A program made the translations under genes and the position numbers. A DNA stretch of 40,873 nucleotides from positions 1-40,873 of the forward strand of contig SHVL01000022.1 of assembly GCA_009694305.1 (NCBI GenBank), read 5' to 3'. This stretch comes from Thermoleophilia bacterium (GTDB taxonomy: Bacteria > Actinomycetota > Thermoleophilia > Gaiellales > Gaiellaceae). Below the pieces are notes generated by a model, which ran no database searches, was not told where the DNA came from, and saw only the letters and a list, made by a program, of their open reading frames with translations. This document shows positions 35,109 to 40,873 of this stretch, in pieces. Position 1 is the stretch's first letter. Each line of letters opens with the position of its first letter.

Positions 35109-35780
35109 ATGGTCGAGGTCGCCCACCGCAACGGGGACATCATATTCGAGTACGAGGGCGACACACTCGCCGGTGCGAATCTCGCCGGTGCGAATCTCGC
35201 TGGTGCAAACCTCATCGGGGTTGACTGCGCTCGTGCCAACCTCGCCGGTGCAAACCTCGCCGGTGCAAACCTCGCCGATGCACAACTCGCCGGTGCGATC
35301 CTCTCCCGCGCGCGCCTTCAGAGTGCGATCCTCGCGGGTGCGTACCTCTACGGTGCGTACCTCGTGGATGCAGGCCTCGCCGGTGCGAACCTCTCTCGTA
35401 CAGACCTCGCCGGTGCGAACCTCTCCGGCGCGAACCTCGCCGGCGCGAACCTCGCCGGCGCGAACCTCGCCGGCGCGATCATCTCCGGCGCGAACCTCGC
35501 CGGTGCGATCCTCGCCGGTGCGAACCTCGCCGGCGCGAACCTCTCCGGCGCGATGCTTGCCGGCGCGAACCTCGCCGGTGCGATGCTCGCCGATGCAAAC
35601 CTCTCCGAGACAAACCTCTCCGGTGCGAACGTCGCCGGCGTCTATCTCGCCGGTGCGAACATTGCCGGTGCGAACGTCGGCGGTGCAGACCTCTTGGGTG
35701 CGAACTTAGAGAGTGCGAACCTCCTGGGTGCGAACCTCACCGGTGCGAACCTCACCGGCACGGCCTTACAAACTGAGTGA
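35109..35780 (+). CDS. Pentapeptide-repeat protein
   Basis: 223 residues. After an N-terminal hairpin-like segment (VAHRNGDIIFEYEGDTL, 4-20) come about 40 consecutive pentapeptides of the type A(N/G)L(A/S)G, which fold into a right-handed quadrilateral beta helix. At DNA level the units are nearly identical 15-mers (variants of CTCGCCGGTGCGAAC), so the gene could expand or contract by slippage. The N-terminal segment matches a common free-living bacterial subgroup. Some pentapeptide proteins (Qnr, MfpA) mimic DNA and protect gyrase; there is no direct sign of that here. There is no good ribosome binding site. No signal peptide, so probably cytoplasmic. Confidence 0.9.
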   Translation: MVEVAHRNGDIIFEYEGDTLAGANLAGANLAGANLIGVDCARANLAGANLAGANLADAQLAGAILSRARLQSAILAGAYLYGAYLVDAGLAGANLSRTDLAGANLSGANLAGANLAGANLAGAIISGANLAGAILAGANLAGANLSGAMLAGANLAGAMLADANLSETNLSGANVAGVYLAGANIAGANVGGADLLGANLESANLLGANLTGANLTGTALQTE

Positions 35781-36378
35781 GGGCCTGGGGGAGTTCGTCT
35801 GCAATACCGCCCGAGTCATACGCAGGCTCAGCAGAAAAGGCGCTGATGACCCTGTCGCCAAGATCGAACACCTCGGGACGCAAGAGATCCTCGCAGGGGC
35901 TTCGCCTGACGGGGCTGTAGGGCTGAAGTCACACCCTGGCGATGGGCCTTCGCGCCGAAGTCAGGGAGGGTGTGAACATCTAGCCCTGTCCGAACTCCCG
36001 CTGCCCACCACTCACCCCAGGGGTACGGCCATGGCCGAGGTGGGCGTAGGCTTGTTCGGTGAGGGCGCCGAAGGTCTGCCGGCGGCGGGCAGGTTATGCT
36101 CGGGACACGCCCACCAGCACGCACGCCATCCACCCCCGAACTCCCGGCGCCAGCACCGGGGTACAACGCGAGGGTCACGCGGTCGGCTGATCAGCAACCA
36201 CCGAACCGTATCGCCCGCGAACTCGAGGACAGACGTCCCCTCGCGGCGAGTTGCCGGATTCGCAGTCCACGCAACAGAGAAGCGGTGGGTTTCGATCTGG
36301 ATACCAGTGTGGGTTGAAGTCGCCGTTATTCATACTGACGCTGACGACAACAGGTCCCGCTGAGTGGGATTTCCGTAA
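35781..36378. other. Gene-poor stretch between pentapeptide gene and tRNA-Gly
   Basis: 598 bases with no convincing gene. Frames on both strands are rich in Arg, Pro and Ser and look accidental. One minus-strand open piece (36093-35980, ending TAG) reads QTFGALTEQAYAHLGHG, which has a more protein-like composition and may be the end of a decayed gene of unknown type. The stretch also contains the inverted repeat at 35919-35987. Confidence 0.5.
35919..35987. repeat. Imperfect inverted repeat with nested hairpin
   Basis: AGGGCT (35919-35924) and CACACCCT (35930-35937) face AGGGTGTG (35967-35974) and AGCCCT (35982-35987). Between them is a further small hairpin, CTTCG-CGC-CGAAG. Folded, this gives a stem of 8 plus 6 pairs with an internal bulge. 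It could be a terminator, a structured RNA or the remains of a mobile element's end. Confidence 0.5.
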
Positions 36379-36451
36379 AGCGGGCGAAGGGACTCGAACC
36401 CTCGACCTACGGCTTGGGAAGCCGACGCTCTACCAACTGAGCTACGCCCGC
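36379..36451 (-). tRNA. tRNA-Gly (anticodon CCC)
   Basis: 73 bases. Acceptor arm GCGGGCG/CGCCCGC, D arm GCTC...GAGC, anticodon loop TTCCCAA giving CCC (codon GGG), T arm GAGGG-TTCGAGT-CCCTT. The outermost pair of the anticodon stem is T-T, a small mismatch. The discriminator is T and CCA is not encoded. Its 3' end faces the accessory stretch at lower coordinates. Confidence 0.95.
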
Positions 36452-36519
36452 GTGCGCGTCCTCAGTCTAGCCGCCGCAGGTTCATCGTTCCCTCATACCT
36501 TGCCCGTACACTCGCAGAC

Positions 36520-37389
36520 GTGCGCCGCCTCGCACTTGCCGCAACACTTCTTGTGCTCGTCCTCGCTCCGCTCGGAGCAGAGGCCGCGCCGGGGGCCGAT
36601 CCCGACGTGTTCGCGGGACTCGGCACGTGGGTGGACATCTACGATGCGCCGGCCTATCGCAGTCCCGGTGCGACGGCTGCCAGGATAGCGGCACAGGGAG
36701 TGCGTACGGTCTACGTCGAGACGGCCAACGACCGCAGCACGGTTGACGTCGTGCGGCCGAGAGCACTGGGCCTCTTTGTCGATGAGCTCCACGCACGCGG
36801 GCTGCGGATCGTCGCGTGGTACCTGCCCGGCTTCGTCAAGCCTGCCGCCGACCTGCGCCGGACGCGTGCGATGCTCTCGTTCCGCACGCCGACGGGCGGA
36901 TCGTTCGACGGCGTCGCTCTCGACATCGAGTCGCTACGGCTGAAGAGAGCGGGCCTGCGGACGAAGCGGCTGCTCGCACTGAGCCGGATTCTCCGAACGG
37001 AGGCGGGGGAGACACCTGTCGCCGCGATCACCTACCCCTCGCGCGGCTTCGAGCGGCATCCGACGTGGTGGCCCGGGTTTCCCTGGCAGGAGGTCACGAG
37101 CCTCGTCGACGCCTGGATCCCGATGACTTACACGGGCGGAGGCTTCCGGGGCTACGACGCGACCTACGGCTACGTGGCGCGGTCGCTGCGGCTCCTTCGT
37201 GTCGCGGTCGGTCCCGAGGTGCCGATTCACGCCGCCGGTGGGGTCGCGAACCGGATGAACGCCGAGGAGCTGAAGGCGTTCGTCGACGCGGTCACCGACG
37301 AGGGCACGGTGACGGGCTGGAGTCTCTACGACTTCCAGACGACAGGCCCGAAGGGCTGGGCTGCGCTGGCGCCGCTCGGGACCGGCTAG
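36520..37389 (+). CDS. Secreted TIM-barrel protein, GH18-like
   Basis: 289 residues from GTG 36520 with a signal peptide (RRLALAATLLVLVLAPLG, cut near residue 22). The barrel includes WVDIYDAPAY, a segment FDGVALDIESL that resembles the DxxDxDxE end of the GH18 catalytic strand, and AWIPMTYTGGG and WSLYDFQTTG typical of later strands. Function could be chitinase-like or carbohydrate binding; substrate is unknown. The TAG stop shares CTAG with the convergent acetyltransferase stop. Confidence 0.75.
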   Translation: MRRLALAATLLVLVLAPLGAEAAPGADPDVFAGLGTWVDIYDAPAYRSPGATAARIAAQGVRTVYVETANDRSTVDVVRPRALGLFVDELHARGLRIVAWYLPGFVKPAADLRRTRAMLSFRTPTGGSFDGVALDIESLRLKRAGLRTKRLLALSRILRTEAGETPVAAITYPSRGFERHPTWWPGFPWQEVTSLVDAWIPMTYTGGGFRGYDATYGYVARSLRLLRVAVGPEVPIHAAGGVANRMNAEELKAFVDAVTDEGTVTGWSLYDFQTTGPKGWAALAPLGTG

Positions 37390-38096
37390 CCGGTCTCTAC
37401 CGGGAAAACGTCGAGCAGCCGGTCGATCCGGGCCACCGGGGTGCAACCGAGACGCTCGAGAATCGGCCGCGACATCTTCCCCGCGTGGGTGACGACGACA
37501 GGGGTGCCACGCTCCATCGCCTCTCTGGCCCGCGCGGCGACGAGTGCGCGATACGCGCCACGACCTCGCGCGGACGGGAGCGTCGCCCCCCCGAAGAGCA
37601 GGAACCCGAGCGGGGTGTACGAGGCATACCCGGCCGCGACCGGAGCGCCGTCGACGAACGCGAGGAACATGGAGCCGTCGATGCCCTCCCTCGCGAAGTC
37701 GGCTTCCACCTGCTCGAACTCGACCTCCTCGGACCAGTGGTCGCCGAAGGCCTCGTCCTGGATTCGACGCGCCGTGACGAGCTCGTCGACCGACTCGACC
37801 CGGCGGGCGGATGTCCCCGGCGGCTCGGGCATCTCGCTGCCCGCGATGAGCACCATCCCGATCGCCACCGGCTCGTCCTTGTCCTGGACGAGCGCTCGGA
37901 TCTCCTCGACTGCGGGCTCTACCCCGTCCCCCTCGAGCCGTACGCGCTGCACCGTGGCGGTGTGCAGTCCTGTTCCGGGGCCGAGGTAGATCGCAAACCG
38001 CTCGTCCGGGTCGGTGACAAGCTCGCGGCCAGCCGAGAGGGGCTGGTGGACGTTCGGGTTCTCGGCGAGCTCCCGGATCGACGGGTCGACGTTCAT
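37386..38096 (-). CDS. GNAT-family N-acetyltransferase
   Basis: 236 residues from ATG 38096; an in-frame extension beyond overlaps the divergent amidase and looks non-coding. Two halves with GNAT-like features are visible: an N-terminal half with VQDKDEPVAIGMVLI and a C-terminal half with VDGAPVAAGYASY followed by the acetyl-CoA loop LPSARGRGAYRALV. The substrate is unknown. The stop lies in the palindrome CTAG shared with the convergent gene. Confidence 0.83.
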   Translation of the reverse strand: MNVDPSIRELAENPNVHQPLSAGRELVTDPDERFAIYLGPGTGLHTATVQRVRLEGDGVEPAVEEIRALVQDKDEPVAIGMVLIAGSEMPEPPGTSARRVESVDELVTARRIQDEAFGDHWSEEVEFEQVEADFAREGIDGSMFLAFVDGAPVAAGYASYTPLGFLLFGGATLPSARGRGAYRALVAARAREAMERGTPVVVTHAGKMSRPILERLGCTPVARIDRLLDVFPVETG

Positions 38097-38154
38097 CGTG
38101 GGTCTTGTAGCACTATGCTCCTCCTGGCTGCGGCGCCGATCCCCGGGAGGGTAT

Positions 38155-38703
38155 GTGCTGTACGACTTCATCGAGAGCCCGCACAGGACGATTGCCGAGG
38201 GGCGCGTGATTTCGGTGGTGGTGATGCATACGATGGAGATCACGGAACGCGACGGTGCCGCGGAGGCCTGCGCGGCCTGGTTCGCTAATCCCGTGTCCGA
38301 GGTCGCCGCCCACTATTGCATTGACGCCGACACGACGGTGCAATGCGTCCGCGAGGCCGACATCGCCTGGCACGCACGCGGCGGGAACAGCAACTCGATC
38401 GGGATCGAGCTTGCCGGGTTCGCGAGTCAGGGAGCGCGAGACTGGAACGACGACTACAGCCGCGCCGTCCTCGAGCGCGCTGCAAAGCTCACAGCGGAGG
38501 TATGCGCGCGATACGCCATTCCGATCCGCCGTGTGCGGGCAGCCGGGCTCTTGGCGGGAAGGAGTGGCATCACGGGCCATGCCGACGTGAGCGCGGCCTA
38601 CCGAAAGAGCGACCACTGGGATCCGGGGCCCGCGTTTCCCTGGAGCAGGTTTCTGCGCCTAACGCGCGGCAGCGATGTCGTCGAGCGCACCCGCGAGACC
38701 TGA
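38155..38703 (+). CDS. N-acetylmuramoyl-L-alanine amidase (Amidase_2/PGRP fold)
   Basis: 182 residues from GTG 38155, with GGGAGG just upstream. Zinc ligands are visible as His25 (VVMHTMEIT), His142 (TGHADVS) and Asp156 (DHWDPGPAFPW), the AmpD-like triad; Glu85 in IGIELAG lies in the conserved core. It cleaves the bond between muramic acid and the stem peptide. No signal peptide is present, so it may act on cytoplasmic recycled muropeptides, as AmpD does, or on export by other means. It ends within the 3' end of the convergent aminotransferase (45-base overlap). Confidence 0.88.
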   Translation: MLYDFIESPHRTIAEGRVISVVVMHTMEITERDGAAEACAAWFANPVSEVAAHYCIDADTTVQCVREADIAWHARGGNSNSIGIELAGFASQGARDWNDDYSRAVLERAAKLTAEVCARYAIPIRRVRAAGLLAGRSGITGHADVSAAYRKSDHWDPGPAFPWSRFLRLTRGSDVVERTRET

Positions 38704-39921
38704 GGCGACCTCGTCCAACTCATCGCGCGTGATCACGAGCGGAGGCGAGATCTGGAGCCCACCGCCGACGAGGGTGCGGGTGAGTACACCGTGTTGTCGC
38801 GCTTGCAGGGTGACCCGGTCGGTCAGGCCCGGATCGTCGGCGAGCACCGCAGGGTCGATCTGCACCGCTGCGACAGCACCGAAACCGGACCGGATCTCGC
38901 TGACGAGCTCGTGGGCGAGGAGCGGTGCGAGGGCGGCGGGAATCTCCGCCTCCAGGGCGAGAGCTCGGCCCACGAGCCCTTCGCGCTCGATGATGTCGAG
39001 GTTCGCGTGGGCTGCTGCTGCGGCGCTTGCGTGGCCCGAATACGTGTACCCGTGCCGCCAGACACCCGCCTCGGACGTGCCCCAGAACGGCTGCTGGATC
39101 GTGCTCCCCACGATCACGCCGCCAAGAGGCACGTACCCCGACGTGATGCCCTTGGCAAAGGTGACCGCATCAGGGTCGAGGTGGAGACGACTGCACGCAA
39201 ACCAGTCGCCGACCCTGCCGTACCCGCAGATCACCTCGTCGGCGACGAAGAGAATCCCGTGATTCCGACAGATCTCCCGCACGGCCTGCAGGTAGCCGTC
39301 GGGCGGCAGGAGCACGCCCCCGGCACCGATGATCGGCTCGCAGAAGAACGCGGCTACGCGCTCCGGCCCGATCTCTTGAATCGTCGCCTCGAGTGCGTCC
39401 GCGGAGTCCCAGGCAACCCTCGCGGTGCCTCCGGGGAGGGGGCCGACGCCGACCTTGAACGCTTCGGTGCCGACGATGCTCGTCCCGAAGCCCGCAAGAC
39501 CGTGGTACGCGCGCTCCCGGGAGATGATCGTGGTGCGGTCGGGTTGCCCGAGCAGGCTCCAGTAGCGGCGCACCATCTTGACCACGGTCTCGATCGACTC
39601 CCCGCCGCCGCTCGTGAAGAAGACGGCTGCGTCCTTCATCGGAGCGATCGAGGAGATGCGCTGGGCCAGGTCGGTCGTGGGGCGGCTCGAGACGTCGCCG
39701 TAGTGCGAATAGGAGTGCAGCTTGCGCATCTGCGCAGCCGCCGCGTCGGCGATCTCCGCACGGCCGTAGCCGACGTTCGCGTACCAGAGACCGCTGGTCG
39801 AATCGATGTAGCGATTGCCGTTTTCGTCCCAGAGGTGACAGCCCTCACCGCGCTCGAGGATCAGCTCCCCCGAGGCCTGGACGGCGTGCATGTCGGCGAT
39901 GGGATGCCAGAATCGTGTCAT
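38659..39921 (-). CDS. Class III (omega-amino acid/beta-alanine--pyruvate type) aminotransferase
   Basis: 420 residues from ATG 39921. PLP-binding Lys257 is in TFAKGITSGY and Asp228 in FVADEVICGYGR. FWHPIADM at the start and GLWYANVGYGR, FTSGGGESIET, YHGLAGFGTS are characteristic of the omega-transaminase branch. The donor amine cannot be told; candidates include beta-alanine, putrescine and GABA. Monocistronic; convergent with the amidase. Confidence 0.92.
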   Translation of the reverse strand: MTRFWHPIADMHAVQASGELILERGEGCHLWDENGNRYIDSTSGLWYANVGYGRAEIADAAAAQMRKLHSYSHYGDVSSRPTTDLAQRISSIAPMKDAAVFFTSGGGESIETVVKMVRRYWSLLGQPDRTTIISRERAYHGLAGFGTSIVGTEAFKVGVGPLPGGTARVAWDSADALEATIQEIGPERVAAFFCEPIIGAGGVLLPPDGYLQAVREICRNHGILFVADEVICGYGRVGDWFACSRLHLDPDAVTFAKGITSGYVPLGGVIVGSTIQQPFWGTSEAGVWRHGYTYSGHASAAAAAHANLDIIEREGLVGRALALEAEIPAALAPLLAHELVSEIRSGFGAVAAVQIDPAVLADDPGLTDRVTLQARQHGVLTRTLVGGGLQISPPLVITRDELDEVASGLAGALDDIAAAR

Positions 39922-39938
39922 GCGATCATCGTAACAAC

Positions 39939-40625
39939 TCACGGTAAACCGGTGACTACCCTGCCTCCCGCGGTCGCTTCGGCAGCGGGGCAGAAGCCCC
40001 AGTACCCGCGGCGTGCCGCCCGGGCCTCCGCGGCGGCGTCGAGTAGCTCGTCCGCGTATCGGCCGCGCTCCTGCCGGTAGAAGTACGGCGACGCGGCTCC
40101 GTGACGCACAAGAACGAGGTTGACGTTCGTGGCTCCGCGGAACACGTACCGCAGTTCCCGGCCGTACCGGTCGGTCGAGTCGAGGTCGGGATCACCCACG
40201 AGCGTGATGCGTGCTCCGGGAGGTGTGAGCCTTCGCAGGGCTTTGCGTGCAGCGTTGCCGAAGCAGGCGCCGTGGAGGGCGGGAGCGTCGATCTGCAGTA
40301 GCCGGATCCTGCTCCCCGAGGTCGTGCGCAGCGTGTCACCGTCGTTCACGTAGGCGACGATGGCGGACTCCGTCGCTCCGCTCTGCGTCTCGCTCGGCGT
40401 CGAGCGTGCCGGGGAGCTACCGCACGCTGAGGCTCCGAGGGTGAATACGGCGAGCGCCGCGAGAAGCGATGCGACGACGAGGCCGGTGCTGTGGATCCCG
40501 GTCGTACAGCTGATCGCGCTCTCCGCGGTGACGTCATACGAACCGACGTTGAGATCGCCGGTGGACGGCCTCCATGCCGCAGGGTCGGTCGTCTTGCTAC
40601 AAAGAAATGGGCCGCACTTTGCCAT
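39939..40625 (-). CDS. Staphylococcal-nuclease-fold lipoprotein, catalytic Glu missing
   Basis: 228 residues. A hydrophobic stretch at 47-66 ends in GASACGSS, a weak lipobox (Cys68), so it is probably an exported lipoprotein; the 45 residues before it are unusual and no other ATG or GTG start was found. The SNase fold follows: VNDGDTL (93-99), IRLLQIDAP (107-115), DRYGRELRYVF (152-162). Relative to S. aureus nuclease Asp21, Arg35, Asp40 and Arg87 are kept (97, 108, 113, 156) but Glu43, the general base, is Ala116. It may bind nucleic acid without cutting. Confidence 0.8.
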   Translation of the reverse strand: MAKCGPFLCSKTTDPAAWRPSTGDLNVGSYDVTAESAISCTTGIHSTGLVVASLLAALAVFTLGASACGSSPARSTPSETQSGATESAIVAYVNDGDTLRTTSGSRIRLLQIDAPALHGACFGNAARKALRRLTPPGARITLVGDPDLDSTDRYGRELRYVFRGATNVNLVLVRHGAASPYFYRQERGRYADELLDAAAEARAARRGYWGFCPAAEATAGGRVVTGLP

Positions 40626-40670
40626 CGCTCCGAGTCTACGAGAGCCCGCGCCGCGTCCGGCTCGTGCCGG

Positions 40671-40873
40671 TCAGCTGAGGAGAGGGACGACGGCCTCGGC
40701 AGGGCAGCCACGCTGGAGCAGGTCGATGGCGTCATGCACCTCGATCTCGATGTGACTCGCTATCACGGCTGCGCTCGCAGGCGGGCAGCCGCGCGAGGTG
40801 AGGGTCTCGAAGCGATCCCTCAGGAGTCCTTCTACCTCTTCTGCGTCAAGGGTCTCGAACTGTGCTGCAGTCA
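40671..40873 (-). CDS. Small protein of unknown function; start codon cut by window edge
   Basis: Sixty-six codons plus a start whose first base lies just beyond the window (the edge reads TG, then ACT GCA GCA). The stop TGA is at 40673-40671. The protein is about 67 residues, soluble and mostly alpha-helical (AQFETLDAEEVEGLLRDRF, then HIEIEVHDAIDLLQRG), with two cysteines each in a GCP context. No family was recognised. Confidence 0.55.
   Translation of the reverse strand, partial: TAAQFETLDAEEVEGLLRDRFETLTSRGCPPASAAVIASHIEIEVHDAIDLLQRGCPAEAVVPLLS

Noticed and set aside
35173-35709. Alternative plus and minus frames inside the pentapeptide gene
   Set aside because: They exist only because the repeat unit is a multiple of three; peptides are simple (PARTS-type) repeats.
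35109-35780. Regular 15-base repeats suggesting a CRISPR or tandem-repeat array
   Set aside because: No spacers; the repeats encode a continuous pentapeptide protein in frame.
35828-36178. Possible transposase or integrase remnant between the pentapeptide gene and tRNA-Gly
   Set aside because: Short protein-like pieces only, interrupted by stops, and no family motif could be recognised.

Overview
High-GC bacterial chromosome segment with very dense packing, many GTG starts and repeated start/stop overlaps (four GTGA, two ATGA). Gene content (whiA next to gap-pgk-tpiA-gpmI, a chlorite-dismutase-like protein, a DUF6325-type protein, a class II GlpX phosphatase, a FecR-like module) suggests an Actinomycetota lineage, probably Thermoleophilia (Gaiellales/Solirubrobacterales). 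That placement is inference from gene families, not from a marker search.

Layout. 1-2410: end of a branched-chain amino acid-type ABC permease, a ketopantoate-reductase-like protein, a creatinase/M24-fold protein whose metal ligands are almost all replaced, and a small membrane protein. 2440-8537: secreted subtilase, tRNA-Leu(CAG), Bcp peroxiredoxin, zinc alcohol dehydrogenase, two coupled small membrane proteins, a HemQ-like heme protein. 8551-11889: a secreted glycoside hydrolase-like protein divergent from uvrC; their start codons lie in one palindromic ATGCAT. 11938-16682: minus-strand operon of L-glutamate-semialdehyde dehydrogenase, a UPF0324 membrane protein and a trimethylamine-dehydrogenase-family flavoprotein, probably catabolic for an N-methylated amino acid or amine. 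16701-22684: DNA-repair methyltransferase, WhiA, then glycolysis (gap, pgk, tpiA, gpmI), mostly overlapping. 22733-24805: ECF sigma factor, a secreted multi-domain protein with an acidic tail, and the decayed remains of another ECF sigma factor. 24892-31561: potassium-channel-like protein with an abnormal selectivity filter, arginyl-tRNA synthetase without a recognisable HIGH motif, EamA transporter, GlpX fructose-1,6-bisphosphatase, DUF6325-like protein, pyruvate/indolepyruvate-decarboxylase-like enzyme.

31576-36378 is the accessory part. It holds a broken CHASE2-adenylate cyclase, a frameshifted FecR-like gene on the opposite strand overlapping it, a Tat-exported lipoprotein whose body resembles the catalytic core of alanyl-tRNA synthetase, a pentapeptide-repeat protein made of nearly identical 15-base units, and an almost gene-free stretch with a large inverted repeat. 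It ends at the 3' end of a tRNA-Gly(CCC), the usual side for integrated elements. 36520-40873 returns to ordinary genes: secreted GH18-like TIM barrel, acetyltransferase, peptidoglycan amidase, class III aminotransferase, a nuclease-fold lipoprotein lacking the catalytic glutamate, and the start of a small unknown protein.

The strongest candidates for something undescribed are the exported AlaRS-like lipoprotein (33837-34733), the ion channel with filter TTLTGLD (24892-25911), the HIGH-less ArgRS (25904-27427), the metal-less M24 protein (1022-2134) and the TMADH-like/P5C dehydrogenase operon.
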